Shown here: positions 31,244 to 41,182 of the stretch, one piece after another | How positions within the stretch are numbered: the first letter of the stretch is position 1 | How the letters are laid out: every line of letters begins with the position of its first letter | NCBI RefSeq assembly: GCF_026262505.1 | Contig: NC_067207.1 | Span: 32,394,082-32,458,081, forward strand | DNA: 64,000 nt | Source: Trichomonas vaginalis G3 | Taxonomy: Eukaryota; Parabasalia; Trichomonadida; Trichomonadidae | Direction: 5' to 3' | Translations under genes and position numbers: made by a program | The notes under the pieces: generated by a model | Database searches by the model: none | What the model saw: only the letters and a program-made list of their open reading frames with translations | What the model was told of the DNA's origin: nothing

Positions 31244-31432
31244 ATGTCCGAAGACTCGAAGGTGCAACACTTCCAAAATACCGACGAACTCAGAAGAGCA
31301 GCATGGCAGTATGTTCTTGACAACTTCTTTGAGTTCTCCAGGTACACCTTGGAAAATGCTGAAGAACTCCGACACAGAGAATTTGGAGAAATTGCACTCC
31401 AATACTACCTTGACAAACAAAGGGTAAATTAA
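31244..31432 (+). CDS. small helical Polinton protein
   Basis: A 62-residue protein starting MSEDSKVQHFQNTDELR, mainly helical and charged, ending YYLDKQRVN. A T-rich tract lies before the ATG. No family recognised. It looks whole. Confidence 0.45.
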   Translation: MSEDSKVQHFQNTDELRRAAWQYVLDNFFEFSRYTLENAEELRHREFGEIALQYYLDKQRVN

Positions 31433-31466
31433 GACTAAAAACTTAACGTTTAAAAATGACATTTTT

Positions 31467-31613
31467 ATGAGCTCCGAGTCACCGAGAAAACTTGGTCAGA
31501 TGTTAGCAGCTTACTTCCCTGAGGAGGATGGAAGCGTTACATACATCAGGTTCAAAAACAACGAACCTGGAATTGCGTACCAAATTCGCAATTACATGAC
31601 CATGGAAGAGTAA
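31467..31613 (+). CDS. small 48-aa Polinton protein
   Basis: A short frame starts MSSESPRKLGQMLAAYF and ends RNYMTMEE. It lies 34 bp after the previous gene in the same direction and has ATTTTT directly before the ATG, as its neighbours do. No function is recognised. Confidence 0.4.
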   Translation: MSSESPRKLGQMLAAYFPEEDGSVTYIRFKNNEPGIAYQIRNYMTMEE

Positions 31614-31687
31614 GAAAGGTTTCTACAAGAGAAACCAGCTCTAAACAACTCAGAAAAGAAAGAGTAAAAAGTTTAATTCGTAATTGT

Positions 31688-32273
31688 TTATTTTTTTACT
31701 TGTAAGGGCAAGCTGCAAGTATGAAGTCGACTATCTCCGTCTTTGTTTTGACGAGCTGGACGGCTCTTGCGAGTACGTCTGTTTTGCGGTCTCCAGCTGG
31801 TGTCTGACCTTCGTAATTGCGCATGTTCTTGAGAGCTCCAACTGTAAATGGCTGTAGATGAAGAGTCTCTCAGACTGCTTGAGGTAGTCGTTTCTGTCTT
31901 TGACCGAATCTGTGGTACGAGTCGAATCGGTCGATTTGAGGGAAGAGACTGAAAGCCTGTCGTCTTCCATTGGAGCTGTAGCATACTCTTTGCGTAAGCG
32001 GTTCAGACCTTCTTCGAAGTCTTGGTCTCTCTTCGATTGAGATTGAGATTGGAATTGCCGGGGTGGAGCTTGCTGGAACATCCATGGGTTGGGGAAGGAA
32101 GGCATAGGTTGAGGAGGGTAGTTCGGGAAGCCTTGTGGTGGGTAGTAACCTTGAGGTGGAAATTGGTAGTAATTCGGAGGTACTTGCTGGAACTGAGGTT
32201 GCTGAGGAGACTGTTGTGGTTCTTTAGGTTCCTCTGGTTTGGGAATGGACTCGGTTGGTGGGACGTTGGACAT
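31688..32273 (-). pseudogene. Pro/Gln/Tyr-rich Polinton protein (remains)
   Basis: Minus-strand coding stretch with a low-complexity N-terminal half (MSNVPPTESIPKPEEPKEP, PPNYYQFPPQGYYPPQGF) followed by a charged helical region (FEEGLNRLRKEYA) and a basic end. It is divergent from the gene at 32505. It may be a disordered virion protein. Broken. Confidence 0.45.
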
Positions 32274-32309
32274 TCGTTTGTGGCTTAACCGTCGGACCAC
32301 AACGATAAA

Positions 32310-32503
32310 AATCTCTGCTACTAGCAGTACTTTTACTGACAGTAGCAGTACTTTTACTGACAGAAGCAGTACTTTATCGTCGAAAACCCTCTCAAATTTT
32401 CCTTTTTACTGCTACTAGCAGTACTTTTACTGACAGTAGCAGTACTTTTTCTGACAGTAGCAGTACTTTTTCTGACAGTAGCAGTACTTTTACTGACAGT
32501 AGC
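32310..32503 (+). repeat. 21-bp tandem repeats in a divergent promoter region
   Basis: Two clusters (about 32312-32375 and 32405-32503) of a 21-bp unit containing AGTACTTTTACTGACAGTAG. The unit contains the palindromes AGTACT and CTACTAG-like variants. The repeats lie exactly between two divergent genes, so they could be binding sites. Confidence 0.8.
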
Positions 32504-32504
32504 A

Positions 32505-32870
32505 ATGGTCGAGGTCGAACCTACCGACGAGGCAATTTACCTAATTGAACTTAACGAGCTTGTTAAAGACTTCCTCAGGCAGAATGTAAAAGGCAAGCTT
32601 GTTAACGGTTGGATAACGGGAAGGGCTGCCTTGAATCTCGAGACTTCGACTGGAATTCCAATTCAAATACCAGACGGGACAGCCTTCGACGACATAAAGC
32701 AAGCAAAGAAGGAAGCCATTATAAAGTTCTTTGCCAAGCGTCCTTGGATACTACTTCCAAACAGAGAGAACCCTTTCCCAAGAATGAACCAAATTCTCAA
32801 GGGTCTCCTTCACTTCTCTGGTCAGCCGTTCTACATAACCTGTGAAGGCGACATTCAGCCAGTTCAGTAA
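32505..32870 (+). CDS. uncharacterised 121-aa Polinton protein
   Basis: The frame starts MVEVEPTDEAIYLIELNEL directly after the 21-bp repeats and has a compact alpha/beta composition (WITGRAALNLETSTGIPI, RPWILLPNRENPFPR). No family is recognised. It looks whole and begins a plus-strand run of four small genes. Confidence 0.5.
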   Translation: MVEVEPTDEAIYLIELNELVKDFLRQNVKGKLVNGWITGRAALNLETSTGIPIQIPDGTAFDDIKQAKKEAIIKFFAKRPWILLPNRENPFPRMNQILKGLLHFSGQPFYITCEGDIQPVQ

Positions 32871-32896
32871 ACATCTCATTTTAACTCACTTTTTTT

Positions 32897-33181
32897 ATGT
32901 TTTTACTCACACTCGTACTCACCAGGTATGAGTACAACTATTTCAACTGTGAACCTTGTATTGACCGGTCTTCCTGTAAATGCAAGTTCGGTCAATACAC
33001 AGTTTATGGTGGCAAGAAGGACAGTGGGGAATGTTATTCTGACATCTGTTGTTGCGCTCGAGAGAGAATTGAAATTCCAGACCCAACTCCAACAAGAACT
33101 CTCAAGTTGCCAAAGACTCATGTGAAGAAGAAGTCATATAACAAAGCACTTATAGCCATATACATGGCACGTTTAGAGTAA
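32897..33181 (+). CDS. small Cys-rich protein
   Basis: A 94-residue frame with a short hydrophobic start (MFLLTLVLT) and a dense Cys pattern (NCEPCIDRSSCKCKFG, GECYSDICCC), then a basic tail (THVKKKSYNKAL). The Cys spacing could bind zinc or form disulfides. An overlapping alternative frame of 65 residues begins at 32928 and cannot be excluded. The T-rich tract before the ATG favours the Cys-rich frame. Confidence 0.4.
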   Translation: MFLLTLVLTRYEYNYFNCEPCIDRSSCKCKFGQYTVYGGKKDSGECYSDICCCARERIEIPDPTPTRTLKLPKTHVKKKSYNKALIAIYMARLE

Positions 33182-33203
33182 AAACATTTTTTTCATTTTT
33201 TGA

Positions 33204-33788
33204 ATGAAGCAAGTTAAATTCGTCCCACACCAATCTCAATGGACCGATGAAGAGTTTCAAGCCATGGTTGAAGGCGTTGAGAACGACATAGACGGCGAAC
33301 TTGAAGGAGCTCAAACCACAATTGCAACCAAAATTGCACAAGTCAAAGAAGAGATAGCTCCACTTAAAGCTACCAAAGCTACTCTTGACCTCATGGATAC
33401 TTACCGTTTAGAAGTAAAGAGTGGAATAAGACAATTAAAATTGAAACTTCTAAACTACGAAGCTATACTCCAAAAGTTAGCAGAAATGAGAAGACTTTAC
33501 CAGAGCTACTTACATGTAAGGGACTTACCTTCAAGCAGTCCGACCAAAGATGAATTTTCTGACATTGTCCCAATTTTGTCCGAAAGTCAGCTCAGATGTT
33601 TTGAACTGCTCCCAACATATCCAGAATATGAAAATTTGCCTGAACTCTTTTGGTTCCTCAAAAAACGTTTTTTGGTTCTCATGTTCGAAACTTTTATCGG
33701 AAGAGACAACAAACGTTCAGAAGAAGAGCAAGATATTATTTTAAACTTGTTGTATGACTTAACTGTCATAACCAGCTTTTTGAAGTAA
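33204..33788 (+). CDS. coiled-coil Polinton protein, 194 aa
   Basis: The frame starts MKQVKFVPHQSQWTDEEF. Residues 40-105 are strongly helical and coiled-coil-like (IAQVKEEIAPLKATKATLD, LKLKLLNYEAILQKLAEM), followed by a more globular end (YENLPELFWFLKKRFL). ATTTTTTG lies before the ATG. No family recognised. It looks whole. Confidence 0.5.
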   Translation: MKQVKFVPHQSQWTDEEFQAMVEGVENDIDGELEGAQTTIATKIAQVKEEIAPLKATKATLDLMDTYRLEVKSGIRQLKLKLLNYEAILQKLAEMRRLYQSYLHVRDLPSSSPTKDEFSDIVPILSESQLRCFELLPTYPEYENLPELFWFLKKRFLVLMFETFIGRDNKRSEEEQDIILNLLYDLTVITSFLK

Positions 33789-33820
33789 AACCGTCATTCT
33801 CAAACCACTTCATTTTTTCG

Positions 33821-34261
33821 ATGTCCGAACAAGCACCGAAGCCGAACACAATGGCAGATGTCCTTTCAAGGTTGCCAGACAAGCGCCCAATTCAAATTCA
33901 AATTGCCCAATTGAAAGCTCATCTGACAAACACCATTAAGACTCTCCAAAGTAGTCTTATGACAGAGATGACCAATCTCAAAGCCGATGTCCTCATGAAC
34001 CAAGCTTCCAATGAGAAATCCTGAACGATTTCTCAGAAATCGTTGCGCAATTACGAGAGAGAGAACCGAGACCTTGCCAGACTCATCTACCGTTTCTTCG
34101 AAGAGATAGACGCCATCTGGAAGGTACTCGGAAAGGACAGAACATGCAACACCGTACTTCGTGAGTACCAAATTGAAGGAGGAATTGTCGAGGAAGAAGA
34201 GGAAGAAGAGGAAGAAGAGAAACACGAAGAAGAGGAGCTTGGGCAACCCTTTTGCCGATGA
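33821..34261 (+). pseudogene. helical protein with poly-Glu tract (remains)
   Basis: The coding stretch starts MSEQAPKPNTMADVLSRL. It has a helical middle (IYRFFEEIDAIWKVLG) and then a long Glu run before a short end. Its repeats of GAAGAGGAAGAAGAG make frame assignment uncertain. Broken. Confidence 0.4.
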
Positions 34262-34501
34262 CGGTTACGAAATTTCCCAACCCTACCCATACCAATCCGC
34301 AACAAGGAGACAGGCAAGGTTCTTACCCCAGTCCTCAACAACTTGGGACACTTGAACCTTAACCTTCGGAATCGCGGTTCAATCTCCATGGGCAAGCTTG
34401 TCGCAATTCAATGGGTTCCAAATCCAGACAAGAAGACGAAGGTCAGACACATTGACGGTGACAAGCTCAACAACCGTAAGGAGAACCTCGAGTGGTTCTA
34501 A
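34262..34501 (+). CDS. HNH-type endonuclease-like protein (partial N-terminus uncertain)
   Basis: The frame encodes KETGKVLTPVLNNLGHLN, then LVAIQWVPNPDKK and finally VRHIDGDKLNNRKENLEWF before the stop. The His-Ile-Asp-Gly-Asp...Asn-Asn...Asn-Leu-Glu-Trp pattern is characteristic of small HNH endonucleases (HNH_3/NUMOD4 type) found in viruses and mobile DNA. The start could not be fixed because it overlaps the preceding Glu-rich stretch. It may be a free-standing homing-type nuclease within the Polinton. Confidence 0.6.
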   Translation, partial: RLRNFPTLPIPIRNKETGKVLTPVLNNLGHLNLNLRNRGSISMGKLVAIQWVPNPDKKTKVRHIDGDKLNNRKENLEWF

Positions 34502-34547
34502 GAGTAAAAAAATTATTTTAGGGGGAAACCCAAGTAAATTTAAGTTT

Positions 34548-34766
34548 TTATTTTTTGGTATTCGTACCAATTTGGAATGTGAAGACCACATCCCAACCTC
34601 TGTACGTGAGTCTTGGGTCCACGTCTAAGACCCTTCTGTAGCAATTCCAAGCCCGAGCAAATTCAATTGTCAACCACTCGTCTCCTCTGTAGTCTTCAAT
34701 CCATTCTTTGAAGAGACGGTCGAGTTCGGGCTTGGAATATCTCTTGCCTGGGTCCGAGACCAACAT
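34548..34766 (-). CDS. uncharacterised 72-aa Polinton protein
   Basis: The frame starts MLVSDPGKRYSKPELDRLF and continues with WIEDYRGDEWLTIEFARAW and LDVDPRLTYRGWDVVF. It is compact and Trp-rich and lies at the 3' side of the polymerase remains on the same strand. The reading frame stays open a little upstream of this ATG. No family recognised. Confidence 0.4.
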   Translation of the reverse strand: MLVSDPGKRYSKPELDRLFKEWIEDYRGDEWLTIEFARAWNCYRRVLDVDPRLTYRGWDVVFTFQIGTNTKK

Positions 34767-34858
34767 TTGGTTGAACTGGACGAAGCGCTCAGGGATGTAA
34801 CGCCATTAAAAAAATGTCACTTTTTTAAAAATAAATTTTTATTTCATGCAATGTTTAA

Positions 34859-36987
34859 CTATTTCACCATCTTCTTTAACACCCCAGTACTTACGCTTGG
34901 AGAGGACATGAACTTCGGTGAAAATTTTGTCCAATTTGAATTGACCCATCTTTCACCGACTAAACCCATTTCAATGAGTTTGTTATAGCCTTCTTCGTTC
35001 GTCATGAGTGCGTCAATGTTCTCATAGTAAACCTTGACTTTCGATTTGACTTCGGAGAAGAATTTGTTGTACTCGTCAAGGACTGCTTTTGCGAACTGAG
35101 GGTAAGACCAATGTTCGACAATATGTTTTAATGTGGTTACTAAGCCACTTTGACCTTGAGTGAATTCGTACTTCAAAACAAAAGGAGAAAACCTTTCAAC
35201 AAAGTTGTCGACCTTCTCATAATGTTTACTCTTCATCTCTTGAGGTTTCTTAATGGAATATCCCATGTCGAATTCATAAGCAATTTGAGTGTCATTGCAA
35301 GTTTGGGGTTTGAAGCTTTCCTAATATCATACAGTTGTTGTATGACTTTTCCAACTGTATAGTTCCTTCCCGGGAACTCACCATCTTCGTTTGGAATTCC
35401 AGTCGGAATATATTGGACAAACTCATGTATGCAGCGTTAAGGTCGACATAGTATATCTTTTCATCTGAGTCGAACTTGTCGCAACCAATTGGTCCAGTTT
35501 GTGGAATTCAAGTGAGTCTCTTATCTTCTGAGAAACTTCTCCTGTTATCTATAAACATCGTCGAAGCAACCTGTTTCATATAAAACCTTCTGAACCTAAC
35601 TCAGATGCTCTCCAATACAATTTGACGTCAATTGGATGTCTCAATGGAAGTTTGTTTATAGCATCTTGAAGTTCTTGCAACCTCATTGGAAGTTCTTCTG
35701 GTTCAGGTTTGGTATCCGAACATACCAACCCCTTGTGGAACTGTGTACTTCTTTTGTACTAGAACTTTGTCTGGAACAACTTTTGGTCTTGCTAACAATG
35801 AAAAGTTTGTTTCGTCTTTTGGTACAAAAGTTTCTGTCAGCTTGTCATCTGGAATTGGTTCAACAAACCTTTCTCGAAAAGAATGTTTACAGCTCTGACA
35901 ATGTTGCACTTACTTTTACCAAAGAATGGGTTTGTAAGACTTTCGTTCAACATGAAGTGGTTGTGGACAATTACAATCTTCAACCATGGTAAGTCTTTGT
36001 CAACAACATAGTCGTCATGTGAAGAACCTTTAGCTGTAGGTATGTTGACTCGGATATTGACATTTGCCAACGGTGCAATTTTTTGCCAATTGACCTCTGA
36101 GAATGTACCTTGTCTTCACACATGACTCAAGATACTTCATCTTCTCATCTGTAACAAGACCAGAGTTCCTGAGACATGTAAGAATGCAAGGTTCATTGAC
36201 AATTGTTTCAATTGAATTGTAAATTCCATCCTTGTCAAGTCAATGTCAGACTTATTTATGAACGGGAAGTATCCAGCATGTTTGTCTGACTGCTTGAGGG
36301 TTAGGTTGGTCCATTCGAACTTGACACTTGCAATTCCTTCAATTGCATTCAAAATGTCTGAGTCGGAGTCAACCATTTGTTCTCTCTTTGTAGTCTTGAA
36401 AGCGTCAAGAAGTTTTGCGGCTGTTTGTTCATTGCCATGTGCATAGTAAATGTGACCATCCAAATCTGTTATGGTCAATCTGAGATTGTGTCCTTTCTTA
36501 TTTCCGTCTTGTAATGGCAGCAAGTACTCCCATGAAGCCTTCTTTGTTCTTTCCTTCGTCAAAGTTTACTGTAAAGGTTCGACCAGATGTAATTTGACTT
36601 CTAACTTCACGATACTTTTCATATGCATATCTTGTTCTTTCCATGGGAGCATGTGCGTCTTCACCTTTTCCTTTTTTCCTTCTCAAAGGATGCAATTGTT
36701 CGTCATGTTTCCAGTAGAATCTGGCAAAGCCGTCGTGTCCTTCAACTTGAGGTTCACTAACATCGAAAGGCATGTCCATAAGACGTTCTTCTTCTAACCT
36801 CTCTAGTCTGTTTGGATAATTGGCACGTGCTGTTTCCAAATCCATTTCGTAGCGAAGACCAGACAATTTGTCATAGACTTTTATGGGTCTTCCCTTCCTA
36901 TATTTAAATTCTTCGAAACTCTCCAACCATATCTTTGTAACTCTGCTTTTATTCTAGCAGACTTTCTATCCATTCTATATGGGGCAT
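34859..36987 (-). pseudogene. family-B DNA polymerase of Polinton A (remains)
   Basis: Minus-strand coding remains about 2.1 kb long. Motif A-like YYVDLNAAYMS, motif B-like KLLMNSTWGYSI and motif C-like VYYENIDALMTN appear in order, followed by IEMGLVGE. These are divergent versions of the family-B polymerase motifs. The upstream part (RSQITSGRTFTVNFDEG, DLDGHIYYAHGNEQ) and a PCILTCLRNSGLVTDEK segment resemble the corresponding N-terminal region of the polymerase in element B. In Polintons this enzyme copies the element by protein-primed synthesis. It is broken in several places. Confidence 0.65.
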
Positions 36988-37017
36988 TTTTATAAAAATA
37001 AAAAAATATTTTTTTCT

Positions 37018-37245
37018 TTACTTTACATAACCGCCTGCTGCCATAAGTCTTTGACGCCAACCCATACCAGCTAATGAAGGTTGACTTGGTTTAGTTTGGA
37101 AACTAAACTTTGGTTTTGGTTTATCTTCAGTTTTTGGTTTTTCTTCTTCTATCGGTTTTTTCGTCACTTTTCGGTTTCCTCTGACTTTTACTTCACTTGC
37201 AGGAACAGTTGTGTCGTCAACATCTTCATAAATATCATATGCCAT
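37018..37245 (-). CDS. small Lys/Pro/Glu-rich protein
   Basis: A 75-residue frame, MAYDIYEDVDDTTVPASEV, with a charged low-complexity middle (KKPIEEEKPKTEDKPKPK) and a Gly/Arg tail (AGMGWRQRLMAAGGYVK). It resembles the small, basic-tailed processing products seen among virion proteins but cannot be assigned. The T-rich tract expected at its start is absent; it follows the preceding gene closely. Confidence 0.4.
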   Translation of the reverse strand: MAYDIYEDVDDTTVPASEVKVRGNRKVTKKPIEEEKPKTEDKPKPKFSFQTKPSQPSLAGMGWRQRLMAAGGYVK

Positions 37246-37606
37246 TTGTTTTGTTTTCCTTTCAACTTTTTGTGTTTGTTGTAAAGTTTAGAATATTTCG
37301 ACTCTAAGTCAATGAGATGTTCTATAATGAACTGTTGGTCAGTGAAGTAAACTTTTCCATCTGTTGTCTCGAAAGCTCCTTCAGACTTCAATATTTTATT
37401 TGTGAGAGTCTGTTTCTTTTTTTGAGATACTAGCCGTTCCATTTCTATGAAAAGTGACTTTATAGTTAGGGTTTGTATTTCCAGACCTGGCACTTTCTAT
37501 TATTGAATTTTTCTCTTCATCTGTAAGTTCTTTGACAGGTTTTTGACAATGGTTCTGAACTTTTTGTTTGTGGTGTCAAATCTACCGTTTCAACTTCTTC
37601 GGTCAT
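37246..37606 (-). pseudogene. small helical Polinton protein (remains)
   Basis: Minus-strand stretch starting MTEEVETVDLTPQTKSSEP and including a helical region (ERLVSQKKKQTLTNKILKS, IIEHLIDLESKYSKLY). Its start overlaps the stop of the gene at 37603-37785 by a few bases, as in a compact gene run. Broken. Confidence 0.4.
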
Positions 37607-37785
37607 TTCATCTCAGTAAAAAATTTTATTTGGTTTTTTTCAACTGTTGTTGTGTGGAGTGGGATGGTTCCTTTAATAATATCATTCAGTTTCACATGCT
37701 GAGCCTGACTATATGGTATCGGTTTAAATGCTGGAAGCCGACAAATACATCTTGAACTCATTTGTCTCAATGCTGCATTGTTCAT
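37603..37785 (-). CDS. small 60-aa Polinton protein
   Basis: The frame starts MNNAALRQMSSRCICRLP and ends EKNQIKFFTEMK. A TTTTTATTGAGATGA motif lies before it, and the same spacing is seen for the next gene. Its stop overlaps the downstream start. No family recognised. Confidence 0.4.
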   Translation of the reverse strand: MNNAALRQMSSRCICRLPAFKPIPYSQAQHVKLNDIIKGTIPLHTTTVEKNQIKFFTEMK

Positions 37786-37803
37786 TTCATCTCAATAAAA
37801 ACT

Positions 37804-38238
37804 TTACATTCCCCACGTTTGAGGCGGTTGAGGTTGGTTATTGTTTACCCACTGTTGTGCATGGTTATATCCTCTGTTAAAGAATCTTTCACCTTGGTCC
37901 ATATAGTGTCCTGCTTGGTTATAGTAGTCATTTGCTTTGTTATAATAGTTTCCTGCTTGTCTTCCTACATTGTCCATCCATCCTTGAACTTTTCCTCTTG
38001 TTTCAGGATTTGGAATAAGATTTGTTGCATCTCGTGCTACATCCCAACCTTTCTGTACAGTTTGTATAATAGGTTGTGCTTTCTCTTTAAGTATACCTAA
38101 TGTACTCAAAATCTTCCTTCCAATTCCAAATGCACCTCTGGCTATTGTTCCCACTGCGGGTAAAAATCTGGATGCAACTCTGCTAATGCGCCAAATAAAC
38201 CCATTTCTTATAGGGTAAAAAATGACGAATCCGAACAA
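37804..38238 (-). pseudogene. amphipathic Gly/Ala-rich minor virion protein candidate (remains)
   Basis: The stretch encodes hydrophobic and basic helices (ASRFLPAVGTIARGAFGIGRK, AQPIIQTVQKGWDVARDA) followed by Tyr/Asn/Gln-rich repeats (AGNYYNKANDYYNQAGHY). A short amphipathic start with a low-complexity tail recalls adenovirus pVI-like minor capsid proteins of Polintons. This is an inference from composition. It is divergent from the integrase gene, and its start is uncertain. Confidence 0.4.
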
Positions 38239-39168
38239 GGACCCCTATGTTCTAAAGCGACAAAGAAAGCACTCATGATAAAATCTTTAGTTCAACACCA
38301 AATGCTTGGTTTATGGATATCTTGGAAAACATTCCGAGGTATAGAGAAGATGGACCACCATACTGGTTAATATTTGTTGGTCAAAACACAGATACTGTGA
38401 AGCCATACCATTACAGTCCAAAGCTATTTTAGATATCTTAGCAGCTTTGACAATATTCGTTGACAAAATACCATCCAACAAAACTGACATCTGACTGTGA
38501 AAGTTCTTTCAAATCAGATGATGTAAAAAACTATCTGCGTTCAAAAAATGTAACCAATATTTCATTGTCGACCAAAAACCATTCTGCTCTTGGTGTCATT
38601 GACGGTTGTATAAAAATGTTAAGAGACTTAAACCAACCACAAGGTGGTGAAGCAAATGAAATGTCATATGACGACAAGTATAGACACTTCTCCAGGCAAA
38701 GATGAGACAAGTTTTAAATATTTACAATAACCGTAAACAAAAAGGTTTGGGAAACCACTCCCCCGAAGAAATGAAAACAACCCTGACTTAGAGAAAGACT
38801 ATATATTTAATAATTTAGTCAAAAGAGACAAACAAGAAAGAATGTCGGGCTTCAAACTTCAGAAAGGTGACAAAGTAAAAATAGAAATACCTAAACGCGA
38901 CATATGAAAATACTATTGACTATGACAACATGGGAACTCGACAGTACTCACATTCGTGTTCGTAAAAATAGAAAAGTATACAGAGAATATTATGAAGTTT
39001 TAGGCAAACATGGCAAAATGTACACACTGCAAGCAGAAGATAAAACTACTATTGTCAGACTCGTTTCAAACTTGTCAAAGTTCAAGGTGTATACTTTCAA
39101 AGACAGTTCCTAACAAATATAAGACAACTCCTGACGAATATGCTAAAGAAGTTGAAAATGACGACTAA
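38222..39168 (+). pseudogene. Polinton integrase (rve family) remains
   Basis: Coding remains of about 315 codons. The segment KLTSDCESSFKSDDVKNYL, followed by NHSALGVIDGCIKMLRDL, has the Asp and later acidic pattern of retroviral-type integrases. A downstream part (ELDSTHIRVRKNRKVYREYY, GKMYTLQAEDKTTIVRLV) resembles the small beta domain that follows the core in Polinton integrases. The gene's 3' end meets the fibre gene tail to tail. It is broken in several places. It supports assignment of element A as a Polinton. Confidence 0.65.
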
Positions 39169-40463
39169 GCAATTCTATACCATGCGTAAACTGTCATGTA
39201 AGGTGGCATGTATTCTTTACTTTGTCCCGTTGTTTGCGGTATATCCTGAAACGAAATGTGTATGGTTTCCTTCTCCCTGTGTCATCCAGTAACAATTTAT
39301 AGCAAACTTAACGTCGTCTTTAACATCATATCCTTTACCTTTTTGTCATTCCTGACCATCCAATATCTATGCTTATGCCAACCTGCTTGAGATGTACTTA
39401 AATCTATTAATGACTGTGTGCAGGTAAATTTTTCACCTGAATCGTTTTACTTCCACCTGTTTCCTTTGAAGAGTTTGCACAATACAAAAACCTGTCGACT
39501 ATTTGTTCCCATGCACCAACACCAAACATTACTTGAGGACCTCTTGCATCCATAGATGTATAAATAGAACCTACTGGGTTCATTAAATCAAACATATGAG
39601 ATATTATAGGATTGTCTCCTTTGAACTTAAAATATAGTGCAACTATTTCAGGTTTCTTCTGGTTTGTGTCAGAATATTTTTTATAATATAATCTTATGTT
39701 TTCAGGGTAGGTAAAATCTTGACTATAATATTTATTTCTGTCATCTGTTAATAATATACTATTCTCGTTTTTTCTATTGCATTATATCTTTTATATCTAT
39801 AATAATCTAAATATAATGTTAGCTTTTGTTCATCTACATGTGGTGTTCTGTCGTCATCTCCATAGTCATAATAATGTGGTGCGGAGCTGGGTCAGGCAAT
39901 GTCATATCTGCCATTTCATAAACTCTTAAATATTTCTTTTGTTCGTCTCCATATAAGTTTAAGTAGCAGTTGTTGTCTAATGGAACTTTAACTTGTGTAC
40001 CATCATTCTTTTTATAGCTTACATACATTTCATTGTTATTTTTCGGAATGAGTTTATACCGTGTACCATTTTCTAAGGACTGTACCAACTGCCATCTAAA
40101 ATATTTATTTTCTTCATTGACAGAAAAGTCACCAACAATAGTTTCAATATTTTTTGTTCCTATCAAACTTTGGTATATTTCATTGACATATGTTTTATCT
40201 GCTTTCTTTTCAAGGCTAACGTTTAAGTCTGTTATTTCAGAAGATGTATGTGTATGTCCAATGTCACTTTTCCTGTTTAAGGTTTCTTGTAAGTTTGTAA
40301 TATTTGCAATGGTATGTGTATGTCCAATGTCACTTTTCCTGTTTAAGGTTTCTTGTAAGTTTGTAATATTTGCAATGGTATGTGTATGTCCAATGTCACT
40401 TTTCCTGTTTAAGGTTTCTTGTAAGTTTGTAATATCAGATATAGAATGTGTATGTCCAACGGC
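39165..40463 (-). pseudogene. phage-type tail-fibre protein, 3' part
   Basis: Minus-strand. It contains three near-identical repeats with the pattern HTH(S/T)I(S/A)(D/N)ITNLQETLNRK near 40240-40450. At the end is a phage tail-collar-like domain: NPVGSIYTSMDARGP, FGVGAWEQIVDRFL, GGSKTIQVKNLPAHSH and the terminal MPPYMTVYAWYRIA. These are hallmarks of bacteriophage short tail fibres and collar proteins. The 5' part of the gene lies beyond element B at 57355-58110; the insertion splits the gene. The remains are also broken elsewhere. The C-terminal stop lies within 3 bp of the integrase stop on the other strand. Confidence 0.75.
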
Positions 40464-40468
40464 ACTTT
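40464..40468 (+). repeat. target-site duplication of Polinton B (left)
   Basis: ACTTT precedes the left end of element B and recurs at 57350-57354. Uninterrupted copies of the same fibre repeat read GGCACTTTTCC, which fits a single ACTTT before insertion. Confidence 0.85.
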
Positions 40469-41182
40469 AGTTAGTATACATATCATGTGTACGGAGGCAC
40501 TGCGAGCCTCCTTACCCATTATATGTGAATTTGACACTTTACAAAACCGTTAGCGTATATTTTACAATACAAACACAAACACCAACTTAACCTTAAATAT
40601 TTATAAAGCCGCCAACCACTTCACCTCACTAACGTTTTCACAAACGACTTCACTACTGTAAAAATAAACGTTCTCACTTACAAAAGTATTGCAACTCTTC
40701 CCATTGCTGTGCTTCACACAATAGTTCATATTCTTCAGTATCGCTGCTGTCGCTCCAATCGTCAGAGTCAAAGTCACTGTCAAAATAAATGTTAGTAAGT
40801 TTTGACAAAGCTAATGAAACACGCTTACCGTTTGTATCGTATGCTTGTATAAACTTTCCATTCTTCATTCCTTCATAAACGCTCAAACTAACTTTACCCT
40901 TTCTCCCTCGTATCTGATAGAATGTATTTTCACGAGGAACGAAGAACAAATTCTTGAACTCATGACCGTTGTAGTTTGTTATCTCAATAGTTTTCGTCAT
41001 TTATATAAAAATAAAATAAAAAATAATTTTAAAAAAATAAACTTAAAAATTAATGATATCACCACCCTCACACATATGAAAACATAGCACAAAAATAAAT
41101 TTAGGTGAAGTGGTGAAATCTCACCTCTTTTTTCACCTCTTTTTTCACCCTGTTGAATTCATTGCTTTATAACTCTCTTCCT
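40469..41182. repeat. Polinton B left terminal inverted repeat
   Basis: About 714 bp, matched by the reverse complement at 56650-57349. It contains a complete small gene and a GC-rich palindromic block around GAGGCACTGCGAGCC. Confidence 0.9.
40674..41000 (-). CDS. terminal-repeat-encoded 108-aa protein, copy 1
   Basis: MTKTIEITNYNGHEFKNLF then a basic patch (YQIRGRKGKVSLSVYEG) and a Ser/Asp-rich acidic segment (FDSDFDSDDWSDSSDTEE). The gene lies wholly within the inverted repeat, so each end of the element has one. The copies at 50980-51306 and 56818-57165 encode almost the same protein. TTTTATTTTTATATAA lies before the ATG. Function unknown. Confidence 0.6.
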   Translation of the reverse strand: MTKTIEITNYNGHEFKNLFFVPRENTFYQIRGRKGKVSLSVYEGMKNGKFIQAYDTNGKRVSLALSKLTNIYFDSDFDSDDWSDSSDTEEYELLCEAQQWEELQYFCK

